A DNA stretch of 64,000 nucleotides from Roseateles violae (GCF_030410485.1 NZ_JAUHHC010000002.1:186001-250000); one strand, 5' to 3'; shown: positions 37,146 through 45,811, counted from the first letter of the stretch. Made by a program: numbers and translations. The notes: a model not told the origin generated them from the sequence alone.

Positions 37146-37208
37146 GGGCCCATTATGCATAAAGCGGCCGGCGGCATCGTGAGCGAAGTCCCGCGCGGTG
37201 CGAACGCA

Positions 37209-37245
37209 ACAAAGCCGGTCGGGACGAAATCCGGACCGGCTTTGC
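37209..37245. terminator. Terminator after the peroxiredoxin gene
   Basis: AAAGCCGGTC (37211-37220) pairs with GACCGGCTTT (37234-37243) around 13 bases, with a few more internal pairs. It lies 53 bases beyond the bcp stop on the minus strand and carries TTTGTTG after the stem there; its A/T symmetry lets it act on both strands. Confidence 0.75.
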
Positions 37246-37295
37246 GGTGATACTGGAACGCTCGGGCAGGGGCCCCGAGCCGGGCGTTCAGCCGA

Positions 37296-37772
37296 TCAGG
37301 CCGCGGCCTTCAGCGACTTGACCGCCTTCAGCACCTCGTCCACATGGCCGGCGACCTTGATGCCGCGCCATTCGGCCCGCAGCACGCCCTGGGCGTCGAT
37401 CAGGAAGGTCGAGCGCTCGATGCCCTTGACCTTCTTGCCGTACATGATCTTGTTCTTGACCACGCCGAACATATGGCAGAGCTTTTCTTCGGTGTCGGCG
37501 ATCAGCTCGAAGGGCAACTCGAGGTTCTGCTTGAACTTCTCGTGCGAGGCCATATTGTCGCGGGACACGCCCAGCACGACGGCGCCGGCCTTGACGAAGT
37601 CCTTGTGACGGTCACGGAACTGCATCGCCTCGGTCGTGCAACCGGGCGTGTTGTCCTTGGGGTAGAAGTACAGCACCACGGCTTGGCCGAGGAAGGTGTG
37701 CGGTGTGAACTTCACACCGCCGGTGGCAAGAGCTTCAATTTCCGGGAGAGGTTTGTTGAGCGCTGGCGTCAT
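37296..37772 (-). CDS. bcp: Thiol peroxidase of the Bcp/PrxQ family
   Basis: Peroxiredoxin of 158 residues that reduces hydrogen peroxide and organic hydroperoxides with thioredoxin-type donors. The peroxidatic Cys lies in YPKDNTPGCTTEAMQFRD; the second Cys that E. coli Bcp has five residues later (C50) is replaced, and the only other Cys is in KLCHMFG. It may therefore use the alternative resolving position or a 1-Cys mechanism. GVSRDNMASHEKFKQNLELPF and RSTFLIDAQGVLR are typical. The ATG at 37772 precedes the fold directly. Confidence 0.93.
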   Translation of the reverse strand: MTPALNKPLPEIEALATGGVKFTPHTFLGQAVVLYFYPKDNTPGCTTEAMQFRDRHKDFVKAGAVVLGVSRDNMASHEKFKQNLELPFELIADTEEKLCHMFGVVKNKIMYGKKVKGIERSTFLIDAQGVLRAEWRGIKVAGHVDEVLKAVKSLKAAA

Positions 37773-37867
37773 GTGTCGTTCTGGAGATGATGTGCCCCGA
37801 GGGGGCAATAGCCAGCGATTATACGTCGAACAGCAATAGACCGATCCGCCACTTAGGGGGGAAGACC

Positions 37868-38257
37868 TTACGCGGCCGGGGCCGAATCGTCGATCAGCAG
37901 GGCGGCCAGCACCGCGCGCCCCTCGCTGGCCAGCACGTTGTAGGTACGGCAGGCGGCCGCCAGATCCATGGTCTCGATGCCGATGCGCGCCTCGATCAGG
38001 CCGCGGTAAAGCCGCGGATTGGCAAAGCGCAGCTTGGCGCCGCTGCCGAACACGACCAGTTCCGGCTTCAGCGTCAGGATCTGCTGGAAATGCGCTTCGC
38101 CGAGTTCCTCGAAGCGCTTCACGTTCCAGGTCTGCACCTCGCCGCGCCAGGGCACGAGCAGGCTTTGCCGGTGCGGCTGGCCGTTGACCCAGACGCACTG
38201 GCCGTCATGGCGGGAAATGCTGTTGCCGCCCTGCGGCTCGTCCAGTTGAAACTTCAT
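37868..38257 (-). CDS. Mth938-like (DUF498/NDUFAF3-type) protein
   Basis: Small protein of 129 residues matching the Mth938/DUF498 family, whose eukaryotic relative NDUFAF3 helps assemble respiratory complex I. The core reads FEELGEAHFQQILTLKPELVVFGSGAKLRF, ending in the conserved FGSG/TG segment, and the C-terminus METMDLAAACRTYNVLASEGR (starting IETMD here) is equally typical. I start at the ATG at 38257 rather than a TTG three codons upstream. The bacterial function is not established. It lies 95 bases upstream of bcp on the same strand and divergent from alaA. Confidence 0.88.
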   Translation of the reverse strand: MKFQLDEPQGGNSISRHDGQCVWVNGQPHRQSLLVPWRGEVQTWNVKRFEELGEAHFQQILTLKPELVVFGSGAKLRFANPRLYRGLIEARIGIETMDLAAACRTYNVLASEGRAVLAALLIDDSAPAA

Positions 38258-38368
38258 CGTCGTCAATTGAGAAGGCTGGCGCCACGCTCCCGGGAGGATT
38301 GGCGCAAACCCTGTGTTTAAATTCCGCTTCCCGCCCCCTCAACGATCGCTGCGTCACAGGAGCCCTTC

Positions 38369-39595
38369 TTGAAGCCCATCGCCAAGTCCAGCAAGCTGGC
38401 CAATGTCTGTTACGACATCCGCGGACCCGTGCTCGACAAGGCGCGCGCGATGGAGGAGGAGGGGCAGAAGATCATCAAGCTGAATATCGGCAATATCGCC
38501 GCCTTCGGCATCGAGCCGCCCGACGAAATCGTCCAGGACATGATACGCAACCTGCCCGCGGCGGCCGGTTACACCGATTCAAAAGGCCTGTTCGCGCCGC
38601 GCAAATCGGTCGTCCACTACAGCCAGGAAAAGAAGATCGCCGGCGTCACGATCGACGATGTCTACCTCGGCAACGGCGCCTCCGAACTGATCACCCTGAG
38701 CATGAACGCGCTGCTCAACAGCGGGGACGAGATTCTGGTGCCGGCGCCCGACTATCCGCTGTGGACCGCCTCGGTGGCCCTGGCCGGCGGCTCGCCAATC
38801 CACTATGTCTGCGACGAGCAGGCCGACTGGATGCCCGATGTGGCCGACATCCGCAGCAAGATCACGCCCAATACCAAGGGCATCGTCGTCATCAACCCGA
38901 ACAACCCGACCGGCGCGCTGTATCCGGACAGCGTGCTGCTGGAGATCGTCGAGCTGGCGCGCCAGCACCAGCTGATCATCTTTGCCGACGAGATCTACGA
39001 CAAGACGCTTTACGACGGCAATGTGCACACCAGCATCGCCTCGCTGGCCGAGGACGTGCTGGTCGTCACCTTCAACGGCCTCTCCAAGAACTACCGCTCT
39101 TGCGGCTACCGCGCCGGCTGGATGATCGTCTCCGGCGACAAGCGCCATGCCAAGGACTATATTGAGGGCCTGAACATGCTGGCCTCGATGCGCCTGTGCG
39201 CCAACACGCCGGGCCAGCTGGCGATCCAGACCGCCCTGGGCGGCTACCAGAGCATCAAGGACCTGGTCGCGCCCGCCGGCCGCCTGTGCCGCCAGCGCGA
39301 TCTCGCCTATGAATTGCTGACGCAGATTCCCGGCGTCAGCGTCGTCAAGCCGAAAGCGGCGCTTTATATGTTCCCCCGCCTGGACCCCAAGATCTACCCG
39401 ATCGAGGATGACCAGCAGTTTGCCTACGAGCTGCTGGCCGAGGAAAAGGTGCTGATCGTGCAGGGGACGGGTTTCAACTGGATAGCCCCCGATCACTTCC
39501 GTCTCGTCTTCCTGCCCAACTCCGAGGACCTTCGGGAAGCGGTGGGGCGCATCGACCGCTTCCTGGCGCATTACCGCAAGCGTCATGGGCGTTGA
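38369..39595 (+). CDS. alaA: Alanine-synthesising aminotransferase AlaA
   Basis: PLP-dependent aminotransferase of 408 residues, close to E. coli AlaA (glutamate-pyruvate transaminase) along its length by memory, for example KSSKLANVCYDIRGPVLDKA and EGLNMLASMRLCANTPGQLA. The Schiff-base Lys is in TFNGLSKNYRSCGYRAGW, and NPNNPTGALYP binds cofactor. The start is TTG at 38369: it gives MKPIAKSSKL, matching MSPIEKSSKL of E. coli, with AGGAG six bases upstream; no ATG fits. It leads into hom and thrC, so the unit makes alanine and threonine-family amino acids. Confidence 0.93.
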   Translation: MKPIAKSSKLANVCYDIRGPVLDKARAMEEEGQKIIKLNIGNIAAFGIEPPDEIVQDMIRNLPAAAGYTDSKGLFAPRKSVVHYSQEKKIAGVTIDDVYLGNGASELITLSMNALLNSGDEILVPAPDYPLWTASVALAGGSPIHYVCDEQADWMPDVADIRSKITPNTKGIVVINPNNPTGALYPDSVLLEIVELARQHQLIIFADEIYDKTLYDGNVHTSIASLAEDVLVVTFNGLSKNYRSCGYRAGWMIVSGDKRHAKDYIEGLNMLASMRLCANTPGQLAIQTALGGYQSIKDLVAPAGRLCRQRDLAYELLTQIPGVSVVKPKAALYMFPRLDPKIYPIEDDQQFAYELLAEEKVLIVQGTGFNWIAPDHFRLVFLPNSEDLREAVGRIDRFLAHYRKRHGR

Positions 39596-39619
39596 ACCTT
39601 ATCCAGAATTGAGAATCCA

Positions 39620-40930
39620 ATGAAAGCGATCAAAGTCGGCCTTCTGGGCATCGGCACCGTCGGCAGCGGCACCTTCCATGTGCTGAGCCGCAACCAGGCA
39701 GAGATTCGCGGCCGCGCCGGCCGCGGCATCGAGATCGCGATGGTGGCCGATCTGGACACCGCCCGCGCCAAGAGCATCGTCGGCGATGCCTGCGAGGTCG
39801 TCGACGATGCCCGCAAGGTGATCGCCAATCCCGAGATCGACATCGTGGTCGAGCTGATCGGCGGCTATGGCGTGGCCAAGTCCCTGGTGCTGGAAGCGAT
39901 TGCCGCCGGCAAGCATGTCGTCACCGCCAACAAGGCGCTGCTGGCCGTGCATGGCACCGAGATCTTCGCCGCGGCCCATGCCAAGGGCGTCATCGTTGCC
40001 TTCGAGGCGGCCGTGGCCGGCGGCATCCCCATCATCAAGGCGCTGCGCGAGGGGCTGACCGCCAACCGCATCGAGTGGATCGCCGGCATCATCAACGGCA
40101 CGACCAACTTCATCCTGTCGGAGATGCGCAGCAAGGGCCTGGACTTCGGCACCGTGCTGAAGGAGGCGCAGCGCCTGGGCTATGCCGAGGCCGACCCGAG
40201 CTTCGACATCGAGGGCATCGACGCCGCCCACAAGGCGACCATCATGAGCGCCATCGCCTTCGGCATCCCGGTGCAATTCGAGAAGGCCCATGTCGAGGGC
40301 ATCACCGCGCTGCAGGCCGCCGACATCAAGTACGCCGAGCAGCTGGGCTACCGCATCAAGCTCTTGGGCATTGCCCGCCGCCGCGAGCAGGGGGTCGAAC
40401 TGCGCGTGCACCCGACCCTGATCCCGGCCCAGCGCCTGATTGCCAATGTCGAGGGCGCGATGAACGCGGTCGTCGTCCAGGCCGATGCGGTCGGCACCAC
40501 GCTCTACTACGGCAAGGGGGCCGGCGCCGAGCCGACCGCCTCGGCCGTCGTCGCCGACCTGGTCGATATCACCCGCCTGGCCACCGCCGACCCCGACCAC
40601 CGCGTGCCGCATCTGGCCTTCCAGCCGGATGCGATGAACGACACGCCCATCCTGCCGATGGCCGAGGTGCAGACCAGCTTCTACCTGCGCCTGCGCGTGG
40701 CCGACCAGGCCGGCGTGCTGTCGCGGGTGACCACCATCCTGGCCGAGCACGACATCTCGATCGACGCGGTGCTGCAGCGCGAGGCGGCCGAGGGCGAGAA
40801 CCAGACCGATCTGATCATCCTGACGCACGAGACGGCCGAGGGCCGGATGAACAAGGCGCTGGCCCAGATGCAGGCGCTGCCGACGGTGCTGGCGCCCATC
40901 GTGCGCCTGCGCAAGGAAGAACTGGCGTGA
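39620..40930 (+). CDS. hom: Homoserine dehydrogenase
   Basis: NAD(P)-dependent enzyme of 436 residues reducing aspartate semialdehyde to homoserine, the branch point to threonine and methionine. The nucleotide fold opens VGLLGIGTVGSGTFHVL, the catalytic signature contains EADPSFDIEGIDAAHKATIM, and the substrate region has AGIINGTTNFILSEM. A C-terminal ACT domain (about 350-430, FYLRLRVADQAGVLSRVTTIL) suggests feedback control by threonine. The stop overlaps the GTG start of thrC by GTGA. It starts 24 bases after alaA. Confidence 0.96.
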   Translation: MKAIKVGLLGIGTVGSGTFHVLSRNQAEIRGRAGRGIEIAMVADLDTARAKSIVGDACEVVDDARKVIANPEIDIVVELIGGYGVAKSLVLEAIAAGKHVVTANKALLAVHGTEIFAAAHAKGVIVAFEAAVAGGIPIIKALREGLTANRIEWIAGIINGTTNFILSEMRSKGLDFGTVLKEAQRLGYAEADPSFDIEGIDAAHKATIMSAIAFGIPVQFEKAHVEGITALQAADIKYAEQLGYRIKLLGIARRREQGVELRVHPTLIPAQRLIANVEGAMNAVVVQADAVGTTLYYGKGAGAEPTASAVVADLVDITRLATADPDHRVPHLAFQPDAMNDTPILPMAEVQTSFYLRLRVADQAGVLSRVTTILAEHDISIDAVLQREAAEGENQTDLIILTHETAEGRMNKALAQMQALPTVLAPIVRLRKEELA

Positions 40931-42321
40931 GGTATATCAGCACCCGCGGCGACCGGACCGAGCGCCGTTTCTGCGAGATCCTGCTCGAAGGCCTGGCGCC
41001 CGATGGCGGGCTTTATCTGCCGGTCGCCTATCCGCAGGTCGACGACGCGACCCTGAGCCGGTGGCGCGGCCTGTCCTATGCCGAGCTGGCCTTCGAGATC
41101 CTGTCGCTGTTCATCGACGACATCCCGGCCAAGGACCTGCGCTCCATCGTTCAGCGCACCTACACGGCCGAGGTCTTCGGCACGCCCGAGATCACGCCCC
41201 TGAAGCCGCTGGAGCCGGGCCTGGCCCTGCAGGCGCTGTCCAACGGCCCGACCCTGGCCTTCAAGGACATGGCGATGCAGCTGCTGGGCCAACTGTTCGA
41301 GTACGAGCTGGGCCGGCGTGGCGAACAACTGAATATTCTTGGCGCGACCTCGGGCGACACCGGCAGCGCGGCCGAGTACGCGATGCGCGGCAAGCAGGGC
41401 GTCCATGTCTTCATGCTGAGCCCGCAGGGCCGCATGAGCCCCTTCCAGCAGGCGCAGATGTTCAGCCTGCAGGACGCCAACATCCACAACATCGCCGTCG
41501 AGGGCGTGTTCGACGACTGCCAGGACATCGTCAAGGCGGTGTCCAACGATCTGGATTTCAAGCGCAAGTACAAGATCGGCACCGTCAACTCGATCAACTG
41601 GGCGCGACTGCTGGCCCAGGTCGTGTACTACTTCGCCGGCTATCTCTATGCGACCAAGGGCAATGCGGAGAAGGTCAGCTTCACCGTGCCCTCGGGCAAT
41701 TTCGGCAATGTCTGCGCCGGCCATGTCGCGCGCATGATGGGTCTGCCGATCGAGAAGCTGGTCGTCGCGACGAACGAGAACGACGTGCTTGACGAGTTCT
41801 TCCGCAGCGGCGTCTACCGCCCGCGCGGCACGGCCGACACGCACGAGACCTCCAGCCCCTCGATGGACATCTCCAAGGCCAGCAATTTCGAGCGCTTCGT
41901 CTTCGATCTGCTGGGCCGCGACGGCGCGCGCGTCAAGGCGCTGTTCGGCCAGGCCGGCGGCTTCGCGCTCGACGCCGACGAGAAGGCGCGCATCGCCGGC
42001 TTTGGCTTCGTCTCCGGCTCCAGCACGCATGCGGACCGGCTGGCGACGATTCGGGCCTGCTACCGGCAATACGGCCAGCTGATCGATACGCACACGGCCG
42101 ATGGCCTGAAGGTGGCGCTGCAATGGCGCGAGCCGGGCGTGACGATGCTGGTGCTGGAGACCGCGCTGCCGGCCAAGTTCGCCGCGACCATCCGCGAGGC
42201 GCTGGACATCGAGCCGCCGCGGCCGGCCGGCCTCGAACACATCGAGGCCCTGCCCAAGCGGGTGACGCAGATGCCTGTCGACACGGCCGCCATCAAGGCC
42301 TTCATTGCCGCCCATGTCTGA
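40927..42321 (+). CDS. thrC: Threonine synthase
   Basis: PLP enzyme of 464 residues converting O-phosphohomoserine to threonine, of the longer proteobacterial/fungal type. The Schiff-base Lys is in GPTLAFKDMAMQLLG, the phosphate-binding loop GATSGDTGSAAEYAM, and FTVPSGNFGNVCAGHVA is conserved. N-terminus YISTRGDRTERRFCEILLEGLAPDGGLYLP is typical. Start is GTG at 40927, overlapping the hom stop. The last eight coding bases overlap the ATG of moeA. Confidence 0.96.
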   Translation: MRYISTRGDRTERRFCEILLEGLAPDGGLYLPVAYPQVDDATLSRWRGLSYAELAFEILSLFIDDIPAKDLRSIVQRTYTAEVFGTPEITPLKPLEPGLALQALSNGPTLAFKDMAMQLLGQLFEYELGRRGEQLNILGATSGDTGSAAEYAMRGKQGVHVFMLSPQGRMSPFQQAQMFSLQDANIHNIAVEGVFDDCQDIVKAVSNDLDFKRKYKIGTVNSINWARLLAQVVYYFAGYLYATKGNAEKVSFTVPSGNFGNVCAGHVARMMGLPIEKLVVATNENDVLDEFFRSGVYRPRGTADTHETSSPSMDISKASNFERFVFDLLGRDGARVKALFGQAGGFALDADEKARIAGFGFVSGSSTHADRLATIRACYRQYGQLIDTHTADGLKVALQWREPGVTMLVLETALPAKFAATIREALDIEPPRPAGLEHIEALPKRVTQMPVDTAAIKAFIAAHV

Positions 42322-43525
42322 GCCCGTCCGTCCGCCGCTGCAAAGCCTGGACGAGGCCTTGCAGCGCCTGCTTGGCGCCGTCGCCCCGCTGGGCCGCCAG
42401 CAGTCGCTGCCGACCGCCGAGGCGCTGGGCCGGGTGCTGGCCGCCGATGTCGTCTCGCAGCTGGATGTGCCGCCGGCCGACAACACGGCGATGGACGGCT
42501 ATGCCTTGCGCGCCGCCGATGAGGCGCTGGGCTGGCTGCCCATCAGCCAGCGCGTTCCTGCCGGCACGGTGCCGGCGCAACTGGCGCCGGGCACGGCGGC
42601 GCGCGTCTTCACCGGCGCGCCCATCCCGCCGGGTGCCGACTGCGTCGTGATGCAGGAGCAGTGCGAGGCCGGCGAGGGCCGGGTGCGCGTGCCGGCCGAT
42701 CTGCGGCCGGGCCAGCACATCCGCCGCCGCGGGGAGGATGTGCAAAAGGGCAGCACGGTGCTGAGCGCCGGCCACAAGCTCGACGCCGCGGCGCTGGGCC
42801 TGGCCGCCTCGGTCGGCGCGGCGCAGCTGAGCGTGGCGGCGCGGCCGCGGGTCGCGCTGTTCTCGACCGGTGACGAGCTGGTGATGCCCGGCGAGCCGCT
42901 GAAGCCGGGCGCGATCTACAACAGCAACCGCTTCATGCTGCGCGGCCTGCTCGAGGGCCTGGGCTGCGAGGTGGTCGACCTGGGCATCGTGCCCGACAAG
43001 CTGGACGCGACCCGCGCCGCGCTGCGCGAGGCGGCTTCGCAAGCGGACCTGATCATCAGCTCCGGCGGCGTCTCGGTCGGCGAGGAGGACCATCTGCGTC
43101 CGGCCGTGCAGGCCGAGGGCCGGCTGGACCTCTGGCAAATCGCGCTGAAACCCGGCAAGCCCCTGGCCTATGGCCGCGTCGCCGATGCGCATTTCATCGG
43201 CCTGCCCGGCAACCCGGTGTCCAGCTTCGTAACCTTCCTGCTGCTGGTGCGGCCGGTGATCCTGCGCCTGCAGGGCGCCACACGCCTGGCGCCGCGCACC
43301 TACACGCTGCGCGCGGACTTCGCCTGGCCGAAACCCGACCGGCGGCGCGAATTCCTGCGCGCGCGGCTGAACGAGACCGGCGGACTGGCGCTGTTTCCCA
43401 GCCAGAGCTCGGGCGTCCTGAGCTCGGCGGTCTGGGGTGACGGCCTGGTCGACAACCCGGCCGGCCAGGCGATTGCCGCCGGCGACAGCGTCGCCTTCCT
43501 GCCGTTCAACGAGCTGCTGTCGTGA
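42314..43525 (+). CDS. moeA: Molybdopterin molybdotransferase MoeA
   Basis: Enzyme of 403 residues that inserts molybdate into adenylylated molybdopterin. Domain III carries YNSNRFMLRGLLEGLG and SSGGVSVGEEDHL, and GLPGNPVSSFVTFLLLVRP is a signature. The N-terminal substrate cleft has DVPPADNTAMDGYALRA and VFTGAPIPPGADCVVMQE. It starts at ATG 42314, inside the end of thrC, and ends overlapping moaD, so it is translated from the threonine operon messenger. Confidence 0.95.
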   Translation: MSEPVRPPLQSLDEALQRLLGAVAPLGRQQSLPTAEALGRVLAADVVSQLDVPPADNTAMDGYALRAADEALGWLPISQRVPAGTVPAQLAPGTAARVFTGAPIPPGADCVVMQEQCEAGEGRVRVPADLRPGQHIRRRGEDVQKGSTVLSAGHKLDAAALGLAASVGAAQLSVAARPRVALFSTGDELVMPGEPLKPGAIYNSNRFMLRGLLEGLGCEVVDLGIVPDKLDATRAALREAASQADLIISSGGVSVGEEDHLRPAVQAEGRLDLWQIALKPGKPLAYGRVADAHFIGLPGNPVSSFVTFLLLVRPVILRLQGATRLAPRTYTLRADFAWPKPDRRREFLRARLNETGGLALFPSQSSGVLSSAVWGDGLVDNPAGQAIAAGDSVAFLPFNELLS

Positions 43526-43776
43526 TCCGCATCACCTTGCGCTATTTCGCCTCGCTGCGCGAGGCTTTGGGGCCCGGCGAAAGCCTGGAGGTCGAGGAGG
43601 GCCTGAGCGTCGGCGCGCTGCGCGAGCGGCTGATCGCACGCGGCGGCGCCCATGCCGAGCGCCTGGCGCGCGGCCGCGCGCTGCGCTGCGCGCTCAACAA
43701 GCAGATGTGCGGCGAGGACGCGCAGCTCGCGGCCGGCGACGAGCTGGCCTTCTTTCCGCCGGTCACCGGGGGCTGA
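43522..43776 (+). CDS. moaD: Molybdopterin synthase sulfur carrier subunit
   Basis: Ubiquitin-like sulfur carrier of 84 residues. The protein ends FPPVTGG, whose C-terminal Gly is adenylated and thiocarboxylated, and begins IRITLRYFASLREALG, a normal MoaD opening. It donates sulfur to MoaE for molybdopterin formation. Start is GTG at 43522 inside the moeA stop. Its usual partner moaE is not next to it but 2.6 kb downstream. The last 14 bases overlap the TorT-like gene of the other strand. Confidence 0.94.
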   Translation: MIRITLRYFASLREALGPGESLEVEEGLSVGALRERLIARGGAHAERLARGRALRCALNKQMCGEDAQLAAGDELAFFPPVTGG

Positions 43777-44830
43777 GCGGGGCGGCCGCCGCGGCCGAAG
43801 CGGCGGGCAAGGGCCGGTGCAGCAGGCGCTCGCCGGCCGGCGCCATCAGCACCGAGCGGTCCAGCTGGGCCAGATTGCTGCGGTCTATCATCAGCGCGGC
43901 GACGCTGATCTTCTGCGGCACCGGCAGCCCCTGCAGCGCGCGCACGGCCAGGTCCAGGCCGATGCGGGCCTGCACGACCGGCTGATTCGTCGGCGCGGCC
44001 AGCACCTCGCCACTGGCGATGCGGGCCAGCATCTCCTCGGTCGCGTAATAGGCGATCAGGCGCGGGCGCGGCGGTGGCCGACGTGCGACCAGCCGCGCGG
44101 CAAACTCGACCGCCACCGCATTGCCGACCAGATAGTCGGGCGCGCCGGCCTGCGCCAGATGCGCGCGCACCAGGGTCGACTGGTTCTGCAGATCGGTGGA
44201 GCCACGCCCGCCCAGGCGCACCTCGACCGGCCGGCCGCGCAGGCGCTCCAGAAAGCCGCGCTCGGCCTCGTTGGCCCATTCGGCATCGGGCGGGCCGGCG
44301 AACCAGGCGGCGCTGACCTTGCGCGGCCCGGCATCGCGCAGCAGATAGTCGGCCGCCATCGCGCCCAGCGCGCGCGAGTCGCTGATCGAACGGCTGCTCA
44401 CCGCGGCGCCGAGGCCGTTGATCAGATCGATCACCGGCCGGCCCTCGGCCATGGCCGAGGCAATCTCCTCGTTGAGCCCGCCGGGGCTGACGGCGGCGAC
44501 CAAATAGGCCTCGGCGCCGCGTGCGCGGCATTCGGCCCAGTGGCGTTTCTGGCCGGCCAGATCGGTATAGGTCTCGGCGATATAGATGCCCAGCTCGACG
44601 CCCAGGCGCTGCGCCTGGTCCGCCAGGCCCCAGGACACGCCCCACCAGAACTTGTCGCGCCCCTGCGGCAGCAGCGCGCAGATGCGCCAGGGCCGGGCCG
44701 CGCGCTCCAGCAGCGCATGGCGCTGCGGATGGCCGTCGGCGATCACCTCGATGGTCGGCGCGGCGGCCTCGGCCGCCGAAAACGCCAGGCCCAGCAGCAG
44801 CAGGGCGAGCGGGCGAGGGCGGCGCGTCAT
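43763..44830 (-). CDS. TorT-like periplasmic binding protein
   Basis: Predicted periplasmic protein of 355 residues with a signal peptide (LALLLLGLAFSAAEA). From memory it resembles E. coli TorT, the sensor partner that binds trimethylamine N-oxide and presents it to histidine kinase TorS: after the leader come RPWRICALLPQGRDKFWWGVSWGLADQA and LGVELGIYIAETYTDLAGQ (compare the same order in TorT), then ECRARGAEAYLVAAVSPGGL. It belongs to the sugar-binding-like Peripla_BP fold. No TorS/TorR or TorA gene is near. The function in TMAO or similar molybdoenzyme sensing is inferred; it could instead be a transporter receptor. Confidence 0.78.
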   Translation of the reverse strand: MTRRPRPLALLLLGLAFSAAEAAAPTIEVIADGHPQRHALLERAARPWRICALLPQGRDKFWWGVSWGLADQAQRLGVELGIYIAETYTDLAGQKRHWAECRARGAEAYLVAAVSPGGLNEEIASAMAEGRPVIDLINGLGAAVSSRSISDSRALGAMAADYLLRDAGPRKVSAAWFAGPPDAEWANEAERGFLERLRGRPVEVRLGGRGSTDLQNQSTLVRAHLAQAGAPDYLVGNAVAVEFAARLVARRPPPRPRLIAYYATEEMLARIASGEVLAAPTNQPVVQARIGLDLAVRALQGLPVPQKISVAALMIDRSNLAQLDRSVLMAPAGERLLHRPLPAASAAAAAPLSPR

Positions 44831-44872
44831 GCTGCCGACTGTGACACAGGACGGGCGTTGCGGGCGCGGTCG

Positions 44873-45811
44873 CTATCCCGCGGGCCGGGGAAGCCGGCGC
44901 GCCAGTTCGCGATAGGCGGCCTGCCGCGGTCCGCCCAGCGCCAGCGCGTGCTCGATCGCCGCACGCGCCTCGTCCGGCCGGCCCAGCTCGATCAGGACCT
45001 GGGCCAGATTGTTCCAGCCATCGGCCAGGCCGGGCCGGGCCTGGACCGCAGCGCGGTAGGCGGCCTCCGCGGCCTCCAGATCGCCACCGGCATGGGCGCT
45101 GTTGCCGGCGCCCAGCAGCAGCAGCGGCTCCGCGGGCCAGCGCCCCAGCGCCGCCGCATAGCCGCGCCGCGCGGCGGCCGCATCGAGCCGCTCCAGCGCG
45201 GCCAGCGACTCGGTCGCCGCCGCCGGCCCGGCCGTCGCCGGCAGCTGCTCGGGCGGCAGCGCGAGCAGGGCCCAATGGCCGGCGCGCGCCCAGGTCCGCT
45301 CGAAGGCGGCGAGCGAGATCTCGCTGCGCGCCTCGCGGCCGCTGTGCAGGATCAGGCTGCCGCGCGCGCGGTCGTAGCCGATCGCGAGCGCGTAATGCCA
45401 GACCGGGTAGACCGGCAGCGACAGGTTCTGGAACACCAGCACCGGATGGCCGGCGGCCAGCTCGCGCAGCAGCGCATCGAGCTGCGGCGCCAGCCGGTAG
45501 GCCGGCAGGCCGTGCCGGCGTGTGGCGGCCAGCAGCTCCTGCTGCAGGGACCCCTGGCGGCCCGGCAGATACACGGCGGGCAGCAGCTGCGCGGGCGTCA
45601 CTGCCACGCCGGCGGCCTGCAAGAGCATGGCCAGCGCGGCCGGCCCGCATTGATGCTCGTCCTGGGCGAAGAAGGGCGCCTCGGTCAGCTCGACCCGCGG
45701 CGGCAGCGCGGCCGGCCAGTCGGCGTTCAGCCGCTGCAGCTGCGGCGGCGCGCTCGCGCAGCCGGCCAGCAGCGCGGCCGCCAGCGTCAGCGCGGCGCCG
45801 GACGCTTTCAC
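44873..45811 (-). CDS. PA2778-family cysteine peptidase lipoprotein with TPR
   Basis: Lipoprotein of 312 residues (lipobox LLAGC) of the PA2778 family. A papain-like/C39 domain (about 45-190) has the catalytic Cys in DEHQCGPAALAMLLQ and His in YPVWHYALAIGYD. A C-terminal tetratricopeptide-like region follows ([48 protein letters not shown] in blocks). The start is GTG at 45811, overlapping the stop of the PA2779-like gene by GTGA, so the two are coupled as in many Pseudomonas and Burkholderiales genomes. Function is not established; membrane-surface proteolysis is inferred. Confidence 0.88.
   Translation of the reverse strand: MKASGAALTLAAALLAGCASAPPQLQRLNADWPAALPPRVELTEAPFFAQDEHQCGPAALAMLLQAAGVAVTPAQLLPAVYLPGRQGSLQQELLAATRRHGLPAYRLAPQLDALLRELAAGHPVLVFQNLSLPVYPVWHYALAIGYDRARGSLILHSGREARSEISLAAFERTWARAGHWALLALPPEQLPATAGPAAATESLAALERLDAAAARRGYAAALGRWPAEPLLLLGAGNSAHAGGDLEAAEAAYRAAVQARPGLADGWNNLAQVLIELGRPDEARAAIEHALALGGPRQAAYRELARRLPRPAG

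Noticed and set aside
36969-37160. Small ORF of 63 codons covering the phoH leader
   Set aside because: It runs through the terminator stem and into the phoH start, has no ribosome site or family resemblance, and is better explained as a leader or sRNA region.
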